Assembly (NCBI GenBank): GCA_013420905.1
Contig: JAAXNY010000016.1
Location: 558,001 to 622,000 of the forward strand
Length of the DNA: 64,000 nt
DNA from: Collybia mongolica
Taxonomy: Eukaryota; Basidiomycota; Agaricomycetes; Agaricales; Clitocybaceae
Direction of reading: 5' to 3'
The notes beneath the pieces are model-generated. The model saw nothing but the letters and a program-made list of their open reading frames with translations, was not told the origin of the DNA and made no database searches. Position numbers and translations under genes: made by a program. Below are positions 41,369 to 51,765 of this stretch, piece by piece. The stretch's first letter is position 1. Every line of letters starts with the position of its first letter.

Positions 41369-42936
41369 TAGGTAATGAACGTGCGATGTAGTGAATGTAA
41401 TTGACTGAGTCGCGAATCGGCGAAGTAGAAGTCGGCGGAGTGAGATTCGGCGAAGTAAGGCTAGATCGGCGAAGTAAGGCAGAAATGGAGTTCCCCTTAC
41501 AGTCTTGGAGGACCCGACCTCAACCCGTGTCTCTGTATCAGCCCCTCAAGCCTCCTTCGCCTTGGCGTCGAAGAACTGGTATAGGACCTGGAGGTTGTCT
41601 TTGGAAGGCACGGAGTCCATGACGAGGGACAAACCCCCAAGATGGTTCTGTGTTTCCACGACGGCGTGGATGGTTCGGCAATTAGAACCAAGAGTACTGT
41701 TGATTGTTGGTATAATGGGAGTGTTGTCCCAGTACACCGGTGGAGAACAGAAAACCACAACTTCTTTCCGAGAGGAGCTGTGGGTGGTGGAATGCTTCAT
41801 GTTGACGCAGGCTCGTTCAGCGTTTGTGTGGGAGATGGCAGCCCCGCCCGCAACAATCTGTTGTGCTTGGACGATGGATGCATTGGGAGCCAAGGGGAAC
41901 GACTTGGCCATTTGGACTAGTCCCTCCGCCGTGGTAGCGGCACCCTTTCTCCTCTTGGAAGGGGGAGGTTGGGGGAGAGAGGCAGCAGCAGCTGCCGTAG
42001 ATGCAAACGAGGCTGGGGTCGGCCTAGGGGGGGGGAGGTGGAGGCCGTCTGGATGACTGAGCCGGGATAAGCTTCCTTTGGGGCCTGCGGAGACCTGCAG
42101 GGTCAGAGGTAGCATTGGACGAGTGGGGGGGCTGCTGCCCTGATCCAGGGGGACCGTACTTAGGGGCGGGGGGAGCATCAGGGGGGAGCTGGCTCCGAAG
42201 GCTGTCAATGACCTGTTGTAGGGCAGCGACTTGAGAGGTCCCATTGGCAACATGCCGAATGAGGCCGATTTCAGAGGCCGAGTATATGACCTGAAGGAGC
42301 TCAGTGGCAAAGGTGTCAGTGAGGTGTGCAGGGATGCGATATCCCTGTTCAGTCCAGAGGTTCATAAGCTCTGTTGTGTTGTGGAGCGATGAGGTAGCCG
42401 CCTGGACGTCCACCTCCGCCGATTCTTTCGAACCGGTTGGGAGGAAGGCATCAGCGGGGTCATCAAAGCTCTCCTGGAAGGAGTTCATCTCCACCCCCTC
42501 CAAGGTTTCCTCTCGGTCCTGGGGGGGTGGGGCTGGGGCCTTGCCTTTGGCGGACAACAGTGTAATGGTGTCATCGTCTGCCGCAGTGTCCATCGGAGTG
42601 GAGGAATCCACTTCCGATGCAGGTGTAGGTGTGGGTGGTCGAAAGAAGACCCATTGTGCAATAGTGGGGAGGCCCGGGGGTCTCTGAGGAGTTGTGCTCC
42701 TGGATGGAGCAGGGGAGGAGGACCCACGAAGATAGTCGCGAATGTCCAGCAGTTTCGAAGCGCGTTCCGCCGATCGCTGGGATCGGCTGGGTGGATTGTC
42801 TTTGCCCATGTCAGAGGCACGGGGCTTGGCTGGTAGAGTGTTATCGGGGGTGATCTAGGGCAGCAGGGTGCGTAGAACGACGATAACAACTACAATGGTG
42901 GCTGTGCACGTCGTGGTAACAAGTCAAGAAGCGATG

Positions 42937-42951
42937 CTTGGGGCATAGAAT
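42937..42951. repeat. LINE target-site duplication, right copy
   Basis: CTTGGGGCATAGAAT, identical to 33473-33487; it marks the 5' end of the LINE insertion. Confidence 0.9.
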
Positions 42952-43229
42952 AGTGCAACCATAGAATGATGAATGTTGATCTTGCCTTTGAATGGAGGGC
43001 ATGCATCAGTGGCTGATGGTGGATCAAGATCAGGGTGTTCAAGCGAGTAAAGGAATTGGCAAAAGGCAAGTGGAAAGGAAGGCTGTTTGATGTGCGCAGC
43101 GAGCGTTTGCAAATCTCGTGGATAGCCAGGTTCTACAGGGTGAACATCAGCATAAATCGGTACCCAGAAGAAATCAAATCACACATACGAACAAGGGTGG
43201 CAAGCTTTACATTGGATAAAGCACCCCGT

Positions 43230-44446
43230 TGATAGGGCCCGAAATTGTTTGCACTTATAAAGTCAACAAGTAAGGCTATTAGTGTCATTTCTAATAACCA
43301 AGTAAGCAGTAATAAAGGATTAGAGTCGAGCTCCGAGACGGCTAATCAGAGTGAACTAGTCTAATGGATAATACACTATCAGTACAGAGGACTATGAGTA
43401 CGGTCTATTATTAGTCCTATTCACCATGCCCGGTTACAACCTCGGTGTCTTAGTTCATAAGTAACCGTTGTAGTATGATATCATTAGTCCGGGGATCATC
43501 ATTAATAGGAGAAGTAATTGTAAATTCGGGACTTGCACAACCCGATCCTAGTCAGGGGTACTTGGTGTTAACTACCGGAAGTGACGGGACACCGTGAATA
43601 GCAACCAGGACAATCAGGAGGAGTAAACGACAGTGCCGCGCTGTTTTAAATAACAGAGCGCGCGGTCGGGACTTGATAAGAGTTTAGCCAGCTCTTTCAA
43701 TATTTGATAAGTAACCAGTAAACAACATAATTGGCACGCATGGCGCGCGCGCCAAGTTGTAGTAGATGCGTCAGTATTGAATACAGATTCTTGGCGCGCG
43801 GGAGCGCGGTTCCGTGTAAAATTTACAATTCCATATGATATTTAGTTTGTACATTATAAATAGACTGTAGATGAGTAGCGCTAAGGCAAGGAATCTTGCC
43901 CCCACTTCGCGCTACTATAGAGTATACAAATCACATTTGTTAAAAACACTATTGCGTGCCCGAATTAAGGATCAGATTGCTTCAACGTGTCTTGATTGGA
44001 ATTGATTGAAGAACTACAGAATTAAAGAGACTTAGTTCACTTGGAACTTAGTATCGTATTGTCCGTTGGAATTACTAGGCACTTGGCCTTAGTGCACTTG
44101 GCACTGTATTGTTTGATAAGTCGCTTGGACTTACAGATCCGTTTGGGATCATTAATAATTGAACGTACACTTGGTACCCAGTCTATTGGATCGAGAAATA
44201 TTATAAATATACCTAGCAGGTTTATAAACCTGTGTTGAAGCTTTTGTCTGAATCAAACCCGTTGGGAGATCATTGAAAAGGGCTTTGGCTAGTACTATTC
44301 AAAGCTTAGTGCTTCTAAGCACTTGAACCCGAACTCAAAACAGGCGATTCCTACTGTTCGTGTGTTGATTGTTAAGTTTGGTGTGTGTGTGTAAGGGATT
44401 ACATTTCATAGCATCAGCGCACTTATAGCCCAGGAGCCCCCTTTCA
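43230..44446 (+). repeat. 5' LTR
   Basis: It starts TGATAGGGCCCG and ends CCCCCTTTCA. A TATA box TATAAATA lies at 43855-43862, so transcription should start near 43885. It contains the palindrome GGCGCGCGCGCC near 43741. Confidence 0.93.
43855..43914 (+). promoter_or_regulatory. LTR core promoter and downstream hairpin
   Basis: TATAAATA at 43855-43862 is followed 14 bp later by a two-step hairpin at 43876-43914. The outer stem is TAGCGC / GCGCTA and the inner stem GGCAAG / CTTGCC with loop GAAT. It would fall at or just upstream of the 5' end of the transcript. The same sequence is present in the 3' LTR (about 56891-56929). Confidence 0.6.
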
Positions 44447-44448
44447 TC

Positions 44449-44466
44449 TGGAACCCACCGCGAGGG
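44449..44466 (+). promoter_or_regulatory. Candidate tRNA primer-binding site
   Basis: TGGAACCCACCGCGAGGG begins 2 nt after the 5' LTR. TGG would pair with the CCA end of a primer tRNA. I could not identify the tRNA. Confidence 0.55.
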
Positions 44467-44901
44467 TTCAGAGTTTTGAATAGTCTAAAGAGAGCATCTT
44501 TCTTTGAAAAATATTATACCAAGACGAGTAACGTCGTCTACAAATTGAAGTAGAGCGGAGAAAGTTTAGTCAATCTGTCTCAAGAGCCGCGCCCACAAGC
44601 CAGCTCGTCAAACAGACTAACTAATCAGCCACTTGCAAGACAAGTAGCTACAAAAACGCGGAAGACTAAAAATTCGCAAAACGCTGGAGCAACAGAGTCG
44701 TTACCACCTCCTAGGCGAGCGCGCACACGAGGATCTTCACAACCAGCCTTTGGATCTTCAGGACCAAGGCAAGTATTTAGAACCCCAGAGCCCTTAGGAA
44801 ACATATCGACTACTAGTAGACCAGTAGCGCGCGGAAGATCGTCCGTAGTAAACCCAGTAGCAAACCCGAACTCGTTAGCTACTCAGAACCGTTCAGTAAT
44901 C

Positions 44902-46413
44902 ATGACTGAACCCCCTCGTAAATATATGCCCCAACCAGGCGTCCGTGATGCACCAGTATTCAAAGGAAAAGAGCCCACGGGTTTAATCCGGTTTCTGGAG
45001 CGAATGGAGGTCCTATGGAAGGAGTGTAACATTACAAATGATGAAGAAAAGAAGTTAATGTTGGGAAAATACGCAGACCTACAATCAGAGAATGAGTGGA
45101 GGGCATTAGACCACTATAAGACAGGCACTTGGACGGATTTCAAGACAGAGTTGATCTCTAGTTATCCGGAAGCACTCGATCAAGTAGAAGGATCAGTAGC
45201 CAAGTTAGAGGCAGTGTGTCGCGCCAACCCACGTATTGGAGTAACCGATGAGGCCGCGCTGAAAAAGCTGAAGCGTGAATTCAAAGCAGAATCTATTAAA
45301 CTCTTGGGAGTTAGGCCACCTATTATCTCTAACCGTGAATTAGTTACCAAGTTCTTGGGATGTCTAGACGAAGTCTTCAGATCCCAAGTACAAGGAAGGC
45401 TAACCCTGCTAGGGAATAATCAGTCTAATGCTACACAGGCAGGACAAGCCGTTGCTACAAACAACCGAGCAGATCCTAATACTATTGCCGAAGCCGCCGC
45501 GCTCGCGCGACGAAAAGGGGATCAGTACGATCTGGAGGAAGTTATAGCAACTGCAATCAGCATTTCTGAAGGTGTAGCCAACATGAATATTCCAGACACA
45601 AATAGATCGTTTATAACGTCCGTAACAGCAACAGCAGCGCCCAAAATCAAAGTAGAGATGGATGAAATAAAACAACAAATAGTTAATTTGTTAGACCGTC
45701 TCCAAGTAAATGAGAAGAATACGAGGAGTGGATTCGAGGATGTAATGAAAGCGCTTCAACAAGCAACTGTTCAGAACCATGCCACGAATAGCGCACCCCA
45801 GCAGCATCAGTATCAGAATCAGTACGGAAAGCCTAAAGAAGGACAACCGCAAAGACCAAATGCGTATAAATGTCACTACTGTTTTACACCCGGACACTTC
45901 ATAATGGCCTGTCCCGAGAAACAGAAACATTTTGAGGAAGGGAAAATAAAAACCAATGCAAATGGAGGAGTATGCTTACCAGACGGATCATATATTCCAA
46001 GAGAACCAGAAATGGTATCATTGAAAGATAAAGTGGAACACTTCCATTCAAAGAAGGTAGCGGCCCTTTATTACGGAGATGTCACAGAAGGACCCGCTCC
46101 AGGAGTATTGTCCGTTATGCAGTCACATAATGCAGTAGACAATAGTAACGACATTGGAACCTTGAAAGCCATAATGGCACAAATGGCACAATTTCAAGCG
46201 CAACAAATGTTAGGACAACAGAGCGCGCAAACCGCGCTGCCAGTAGCGCCTCAGATGCAGAAACAGGAATATATAAATAATAACTATAATCCTACGGCAA
46301 AGAGCGCGCCGAACCCTGACATAGTAGCCTTACAAGCACAAATGAGTACTTTATTAGGGCAGGTAGCAGAACTCAATAACCAAAACAAGGTTAAAGAGTT
46401 GGGTTTCAATTAG
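44902..46413 (+). CDS. gag: Retrotransposon Gag
   Basis: Structural protein of the retrotransposon particle, 503 residues. The N-terminal half has the capsid-type helical region (for example PTGLIRFLERMEVLWKECN and YKTGTWTDFKTELISSYPEA). A long Gln-rich region follows. One zinc knuckle CHYCFTPGHFIMACP near residue 325 should bind the genomic RNA. The gene ends at a TAG at 46411-46413. The next frame starts with an ATG only 5 nt later, so downstream translation may depend on re-initiation. Confidence 0.88.
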   Translation: MTEPPRKYMPQPGVRDAPVFKGKEPTGLIRFLERMEVLWKECNITNDEEKKLMLGKYADLQSENEWRALDHYKTGTWTDFKTELISSYPEALDQVEGSVAKLEAVCRANPRIGVTDEAALKKLKREFKAESIKLLGVRPPIISNRELVTKFLGCLDEVFRSQVQGRLTLLGNNQSNATQAGQAVATNNRADPNTIAEAAALARRKGDQYDLEEVIATAISISEGVANMNIPDTNRSFITSVTATAAPKIKVEMDEIKQQIVNLLDRLQVNEKNTRSGFEDVMKALQQATVQNHATNSAPQQHQYQNQYGKPKEGQPQRPNAYKCHYCFTPGHFIMACPEKQKHFEEGKIKTNANGGVCLPDGSYIPREPEMVSLKDKVEHFHSKKVAALYYGDVTEGPAPGVLSVMQSHNAVDNSNDIGTLKAIMAQMAQFQAQQMLGQQSAQTALPVAPQMQKQEYINNNYNPTAKSAPNPDIVALQAQMSTLLGQVAELNNQNKVKELGFN

Positions 46414-46418
46414 GTCCG

Positions 46419-47624
46419 ATGAAGGAGGCTAAGGAACACGCTAGACCTACGACTAGGTCGCGTTCCAAGAGACAGCCAGAGGACCGAAGTAAAAATAGAA
46501 ATAGTCGTCAAGAAAGTAACAATTCAGAGAGTAGTCAGGATAGTAGTGAAGAGGAGTTGGTAGCGCCGTCTCCTAGTAAAAAGAAAGTAAAATTTGTTGA
46601 ACCATCAGTAAAGTCCCCAGTACGAAAAGAATTACCCTACATCGATGTGCCCGTGGTACCCTACATACCCCGGAGAACGGAACGCAACCCTGAACCAGTT
46701 GATCCGCTACCTAATTTTAACACTAAGCGCAGTCCGACTTATGAAACTAAGTCCCCGATAGAAGTAAAATTAAAAGGTGGCGATATAATTGCTAAAGTGT
46801 TAGACAACCCTATCACATTGACCACGGGAGAGTTAATGGGCTCGTCAAAAACCATTAGAGATGGAATAAAGAATATTGTAACTGCCAGACGTAAGTCCCT
46901 TACCCAAAGGGACGCTAACTTGCAAATAAACGGAATAGATGAGGAAGACGTCTTACCCTTTGGAGGGGACTGGGAACTTGATGATAACTACTTACGGCAT
47001 GACGCGCTACCAGTAGAGTCAATCCCATTCCAGTCTTTCTTCATCTCAGAGTATGACCGCGGCGGAATACCTAAGGGATCTATAATATGCGGGGACCCAG
47101 TCCTACAGTATTTAGAATCTTTACCAGCCGGGGAAGAGCCCAAACAGTTGTATGTAGCAAAAGAATCGGCCTCTTTGCGCGCAGTATATCCAGTAATAAA
47201 TGGGGTAGGAACGGAGGAATCTTTATTAGATGGGGGATCCCAAATAGTATCAATGGCTAAACAAACGGCTTTAGACTTGGATATTTCATGGGATCCGGAC
47301 GTTGTCATACACATGCAGAGTGCTAATAAACAAGTGGAGAAAACAGCGGGATTAGCGCGCAATGTCCCTTTCTTGTTTAATGACATGGCCATCTACCTCC
47401 AAGTACATATTATAAATTCACCCGCATACAAAGTATTGCTCGGGAGACCGTTTGATACGCTCACGGAAAGTCAGATCAAAAATGCTCGGGACGGGGGACA
47501 AGTAGTCACTATCACGGACCCTAACACGGGACGAAGGTGTACTATTCCTACCCATGCAAAGGGATCACCGCCTAAGCTGTTGAAAAGACAACCGGAGCAG
47601 GATTTTCGGCCTTCGATGAATTAA
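46419..47624 (+). CDS. Retrotransposon protease-containing frame
   Basis: 401 residues in a frame different from both gag and pol. The N-terminus is basic and Ser-rich ([20 protein letters not shown]). The retropepsin-like region contains [20 protein letters not shown], followed by the beta-strand segment [15 protein letters not shown]. The usual retropepsin motif is D[ST]G; here it reads DGGS, with the catalytic Asp kept. It overlaps the pol frame by 49 nt at 47576-47624. Confidence 0.78.
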   Translation: MKEAKEHARPTTRSRSKRQPEDRSKNRNSRQESNNSESSQDSSEEELVAPSPSKKKVKFVEPSVKSPVRKELPYIDVPVVPYIPRRTERNPEPVDPLPNFNTKRSPTYETKSPIEVKLKGGDIIAKVLDNPITLTTGELMGSSKTIRDGIKNIVTARRKSLTQRDANLQINGIDEEDVLPFGGDWELDDNYLRHDALPVESIPFQSFFISEYDRGGIPKGSIICGDPVLQYLESLPAGEEPKQLYVAKESASLRAVYPVINGVGTEESLLDGGSQIVSMAKQTALDLDISWDPDVVIHMQSANKQVEKTAGLARNVPFLFNDMAIYLQVHIINSPAYKVLLGRPFDTLTESQIKNARDGGQVVTITDPNTGRRCTIPTHAKGSPPKLLKRQPEQDFRPSMN

Positions 47625-50600
47625 TCCAAAGTGATCAAGGAGAGCTAGCCGTAGAAATTGCTGAAGATGAGGACGGGAACTTTATTATAACGGGTTATAG
47701 ACACCCTACTGATAAGCGGAATTTTGGTCACAAAGAACTTAGAGATGTCTTTTTGTCTAGAAGTGATGTAAACATGAATAGTACAGTACCTGAACGCGAA
47801 TTACTAGCCACGTACTTGGCTTCCGTAGATGAGCGCGATGGACCAGTAATAAACTACGAGCAGAACAGTAGGGACCCAGCAAGCACACCCACTAGACCGC
47901 TGACATACGCTCAAGAACAGCCCATGATCAATAAAGCTTTAAGTAAATTAAAGCAGTGGCAAATTGGCACAAACGAGTGTGGTCTTGGAACGGCAACAAG
48001 TGAAAAGTGTAATATTGAGACCATGGATCAGCTAGTAGGAAAGAAGTATAAACCAGTACATTTGAAAACAAAACCAACACTGGCGGACCTGCCTGATAAA
48101 TTTAGAATTATCAGAGATATAAAGGGCGACCCTTTAGCAGCCCTACCAGTTCTAACGCCTAACCCACCTCCGTTTAAACCAACTGGGAGGTACACTGAGG
48201 AAAGGCGCGCGGAATTCCAAAGAGTACACGAAGAAGAAAGCTTCTTAAAACCTAAAGAGATGGATATAATCCACGACTTTATGTGCAAACATAATGATGG
48301 TTTTGCTTGGAATGATAGTGAGCGCGGTAGTTTTAAGAAGGAATATTTTCCTCCCGTCGAAATACCAGTAGTCCCACATACGCCGTGGACAGAGAGGAAC
48401 ATTAGAATCCCACCAGGAATCTATGAAGATGTTTGTAAAATCATCAAGACAAAAATTGATGCAGGAGTCTATGAGAGATCCAATTCATCATACAGGTCTA
48501 GATGGTTTACCGTATTAAAGAAAGGCCCAGGAAAGAAGCTTAGAATTGTACATAGTCTAGAACCACTGAATGCAGTCACAATAGCGCACTCGGGTCTACC
48601 ACCCGCTACCGAAGAACTAGCAGAACACTTCGCAGGGCGCGCTTGTGGCGGAATGATGGATCTATATGTAGGATACGATGAGAGGCCTTTAGCAGAAACC
48701 TCGCGCGATCTAACCACGTTCCAAACACCATTTGGCGCGCTGAGACTAGTAACACTCCCTATGGGATGGACGAATTCTGTTCCAATATTTCATGACGATG
48801 TCACGTACATCCTACAGGATGAGGTACCACATGTCACAATACCCTATATTGATGATGTACCCGTGCGCAGTCCAGCAACGCGTTACGAACTACCGGACGG
48901 AACAGAAGAAGAGCTACCTGGTGCTCCAGGTGTTAGGCGCTTCTTCTGGGAACATATGCAAAATGTAAATCGCGTCGTACAGAGAATGAAGTATTCTGGA
49001 GGAACATTTTCAGGATATAAGTCTATGTTATGCGCAAGTGAAATTCTAGTGGTAGGACATAGATGTACATATGAAGGACGGAAACCTACTACAGATAGAA
49101 TCGGTGTAGTTGAAAGATGGGGACCATGCAAAGATGTCAGTGAAGTACGCGCTTACATGGGAACTATTGGTGTATGCAGGAATTTCATTAAAGACTTCGC
49201 CCGTATAGGTCAACCAATTCAAAAGTTAACTAGGAGTAGTGAACCTTGGATATGGGGGCCTGAGCAAGAAGAAGCGCAGCAGCTATTATTAGACGCACTT
49301 AAAAATAGCCCCGCGCTCCGTCCAATTAATTACACCTGGAATACGCCAGTAGTACTGTCAGTAGATACGTCATGGAAAGCCGTAGGCTACTATATCTACC
49401 AGGAAGACCCTGATATACCTGGAAGAAAGCACTATGCTAGATTTGACTCGATAACTCTGAATGAGCGCGAAGCGTGCTTCTCACAACCCAAACGAGAGCT
49501 ATTCGGATTAATGAGAGTTCTAATGGCATGTTATTATTGGTTTATTGGAGTACGAAATTTGGTAGTGGAAACGGATGCAAAGTACATTAAGGGGATGTTA
49601 TCAAACCCAAGTTTAGGACCTAATGCAACGGTAAATAGGTGGATCGATAGGATACTTATGTTCCACTTTACTTTGGTTCATAAAGCTGGTAAAGGCTTTG
49701 GCCCAGACGGTCTGTCAAGACGCGACGCGCAGCTAGGGGATCCTGTCTACCCAGACCCAGACGATGGTTACGACGAACCCTCAGGTCCTTTAAGGTTTAT
49801 CAACCCAACGGAAGGATTGGATGACCCTTTGGAACTGTCAGACTTTAAAGAGGAGATCAACACGCGCGGCGGATATCTATTCCAACTTGCAAAGGAAATC
49901 TCTGATTTTGAAGTGGAAGTAAACAATGCCTGGGCTGGTGAAGCAGCATTTATCGGAGAAGTAAAACAGCACTTAGGTTTAGGATGGTTCGGTATTCAAA
50001 GAGAAGCTTATCTAAAGCAACTTGTAAATACTACTGTCATACCCAATGAAAAGTTTAAATACGACCCTAATGTAAGGGAAGTATATGATGAGTCTAAACG
50101 GACACCTACGGCACAGGAACAGGATAAAAACCTACCTTTAATAAAAGAATGGTTAAAAAGACCACAAAAGAGACCAAAAGGAATGACAGATCGCGCCTAC
50201 CTAAAGTTTGCAAGGCAGGCGTCTAATTTCTTTTTGGATCCAGAAGGCAGGATGTATAGGAAAAATATCGATAGCGCGCACCAGCTTGTTGTTGATAAAA
50301 ATCACCGAACATATATGATGAAGGCGTCTCACGATTCTGTTGGACATAGGGGTTTCTATGCAACAAAATCTTTAATAGATAAAAGATTTTGGTGGCCAGA
50401 AATGGAACGCGATGTATCATGGTATGTGAAGTCATGTCACATCTGTCAGACAAGGCTTTTAACTTTGTTGAGAATCCCTCCTGTTATAACCCACACACCG
50501 TCTATATTCCAAGTATTGCATGCGGACACCATGTATATGAGCCCATCGTCTAACGGTTATAAATACATTGTCCAAGGAAGATGTGCGCTGTCTTCATGGA

Positions 50601-51619
50601 TGGAAGGCGCGCCCCTCAAATCTGAGGACGGCAAGACCTTGGGAAGGTGGCTGTTCGAAGAAGTAATTTGTAGATGGGGTTCTCTAACGGAAATTGTAAC
50701 GGATAATGGTCCTGCCTTTGTCGCAGCCAAAGCGTGGCTGGAATCCAAGTATGGTATTACAGGAATAAGTATATCACCATACAATTCCAAAGGAAATGGG
50801 ATCGCCGAGCGCGCACATTGGGATGTGCGTCAAGCTGTCTTCAAAGCTACAGGTGGTGATGTAAAGAAGTGGTACTACTTCTTCCACCATGTAATGTGGG
50901 CTGACAGGATTACTATACGGAGAGGGATGGGTTGCTCCCCCTATTTTATGATTACGGGCGCGCACCCAACCTTACCGTTAGATATCATTGAAGCCACTTG
51001 GTTAGTAAAGTTACCAGGAAAAATATTGACTACAGAGGAACTCATTGGGTTTAGAGCGCAGGCTCTAGCTAAGCACGTCCAGCATGTGGCCGATATGAGG
51101 AAACATATCAATATAGAAAAACGAAGGAGACTATTACAGTATGAGAAGGATCACAGCGCGACCATCAGAGACTATGATTTCAAACCAGGAAGTTTAGTAC
51201 TAGTTAGAAATACCGAGGTCGAAAGTTCGCTCGATAAAAAGCTGAAGCCACGGTACCTGGGACCAATGATAGTCCTGAGACGAAACCGCGGGGGAGCCTA
51301 TATTGTTTGTGAAATGGATGGATCGGTGTGGCAACATAAAGTGGGGGCGTTTAGGGTTATTCCCTATTTTGCTAGGAGTACAATTGAACTGCCGGATAAT
51401 CTGCAAGATCTAATAGACATCTCTAGCGAAACATTAAATGCTTTAGTGGAATCGAAAGATCCCGCTAATAGACAAGTTTATAAGGAGCGTGACTATACCT
51501 TTGACAGAGTCCAATTGGATCAGTCCGATTCAGAGTCAAGCTCTAGTGAAAACACTGAAGAGGGGATAGCGCCGGCGCTACCACAAACTACTATGTCACA
51601 CCGGAAGTTGCATAAGTGA
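47576..51619 (+). CDS. pol: Pol: reverse transcriptase, RNase H, integrase
   Basis: Open from 47576 (after a TAA) to the TGA at 51617-51619, about 1,347 codons with no ATG near its start. This suggests entry by -1 frameshifting from the protease frame. [42 protein letters not shown] region, active site YIDDVP. RNase [21 protein letters not shown] and [15 protein letters not shown]. Integrase: an HHCC zinc region ([16 protein letters not shown] and [11 protein letters not shown]), then the catalytic D-D-E in [17 protein letters not shown] and [12 protein letters not shown]. The C-terminus is Ser/Glu-rich. No stop or frameshift is visible. The first ATG in frame is near 47765. Confidence 0.9.
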   Translation, partial: AVEKTTGAGFSAFDELIQSDQGELAVEIAEDEDGNFIITGYRHPTDKRNFGHKELRDVFLSRSDVNMNSTVPERELLATYLASVDERDGPVINYEQNSRDPASTPTRPLTYAQEQPMINKALSKLKQWQIGTNECGLGTATSEKCNIETMDQLVGKKYKPVHLKTKPTLADLPDKFRIIRDIKGDPLAALPVLTPNPPPFKPTGRYTEERRAEFQRVHEEESFLKPKEMDIIHDFMCKHNDGFAWNDSERGSFKKEYFPPVEIPVVPHTPWTERNIRIPPGIYEDVCKIIKTKIDAGVYERSNSSYRSRWFTVLKKGPGKKLRIVHSLEPLNAVTIAHSGLPPATEELAEHFAGRACGGMMDLYVGYDERPLAETSRDLTTFQTPFGALRLVTLPMGWTNSVPIFHDDVTYILQDEVPHVTIPYIDDVPVRSPATRYELPDGTEEELPGAPGVRRFFWEHMQNVNRVVQRMKYSGGTFSGYKSMLCASEILVVGHRCTYEGRKPTTDRIGVVERWGPCKDVSEVRAYMGTIGVCRNFIKDFARIGQPIQKLTRSSEPWIWGPEQEEAQQLLLDALKNSPALRPINYTWNTPVVLSVDTSWKAVGYYIYQEDPDIPGRKHYARFDSITLNEREACFSQPKRELFGLMRVLMACYYWFIGVRNLVVETDAKYIKGMLSNPSLGPNATVNRWIDRILMFHFTLVHKAGKGFGPDGLSRRDAQLGDPVYPDPDDGYDEPSGPLRFINPTEGLDDPLELSDFKEEINTRGGYLFQLAKEISDFEVEVNNAWAGEAAFIGEVKQHLGLGWFGIQREAYLKQLVNTTVIPNEKFKYDPNVREVYDESKRTPTAQEQDKNLPLIKEWLKRPQKRPKGMTDRAYLKFARQASNFFLDPEGRMYRKNIDSAHQLVVDKNHRTYMMKASHDSVGHRGFYATKSLIDKRFWWPEMERDVSWYVKSCHICQTRLLTLLRIPPVITHTPSIFQVLHADTMYMSPSSNGYKYIVQGRCALSSWMEGAPLKSEDGKTLGRWLFEEVICRWGSLTEIVTDNGPAFVAAKAWLESKYGITGISISPYNSKGNGIAERAHWDVRQAVFKATGGDVKKWYYFFHHVMWADRITIRRGMGCSPYFMITGAHPTLPLDIIEATWLVKLPGKILTTEELIGFRAQALAKHVQHVADMRKHINIEKRRRLLQYEKDHSATIRDYDFKPGSLVLVRNTEVESSLDKKLKPRYLGPMIVLRRNRGGAYIVCEMDGSVWQHKVGAFRVIPYFARSTIELPDNLQDLIDISSETLNALVESKDPANRQVYKERDYTFDRVQLDQSDSESSSSENTEEGIAPALPQTTMSHRKLHK

Positions 51620-51765
51620 TAAATCAGTATGAAAACAGAAGCAGTAAAGACAGTGTAAGCAACGAAGCTAAGTAGTAAGGACAGTGTTAAACCGAGTAAA
51701 GACAGTAATACAAAGGAGCGTGGGGAGGGACACCATAACTAAGGAGGAAGTTAATTGGACTACCC

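Larger units (their letters stand above)
38466..41485. other. Insertion in LINE ORF1 that carries the Tc1 element; identity unclear
   Basis: The ORF1 frame stops making sense at about 41485 and resumes at about 38466. The Tc1 element explains only 38761-41368. The remaining flanks (38466-38758 and 41371-41485) are GC-rich, with short TCGGCGAAGTA-like repeats on the right. On the left is a 22 bp direct repeat (CTGGTGGAGGGGATCCTAAG and two more bases, at 38489 and 38543). They look like an additional, older insertion into which Tc1 jumped. No clean ends or target duplication were found. Confidence 0.4.
37718..42809 (-). pseudogene. LINE ORF1: Gag-like protein with zinc knuckles, interrupted
   Basis: The first part (42809-42024) is Pro/Ser/Gln-rich and starts MGKDNPPSRSQRSAERASKL. 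A frameshift in a C-run (G-run on the plus strand, near 42030) leads to the 41546-42310 frame ending VLYQFFDAKAKEA, where a TGA follows (41546-41548). After about 3 kb of inserted DNA the gene resumes (38347-37718) with three zinc knuckles: CTKCWRFGHRKEVCP, CSYCGGPHDARNHRDLAAC and CVNCGLAHESDDRKC. Such knuckles bind LINE RNA in the ribonucleoprotein particle. Confidence 0.75.
33488..42936 (-). mobile_element. Tad1-like LINE, interrupted copy
   Basis: Non-LTR retrotransposon in minus orientation. Its A-tail appears as a T run starting at 33488, and its 5' end lies next to 42936. The flanks carry the same 15 bp, CTTGGGGCATAGAAT, at 33473-33487 and 42937-42951, the target-primed reverse transcription signature. 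ORF1 has zinc knuckles. ORF2 has endonuclease, reverse transcriptase and RNase H regions, then a Cys/His C-terminal motif, a combination seen in the fungal Tad1 clade. Without the Tc1 insertion it is about 6.8 kb. Frameshifts and six in-frame TGA codons show that it is dead. Confidence 0.88.

Noticed and set aside
41505..42056. 183-codon plus-strand frame
   Set aside because: It is the antisense shadow of LINE ORF1, whose zinc knuckles and repeat context give the true strand.
44041..44238. 65-codon frame inside the 5' LTR, repeated in the 3' LTR (57056-57253)
   Set aside because: It is duplicated only because the LTRs are duplicated; it lies in the untranslated leader and has no recognisable domain.
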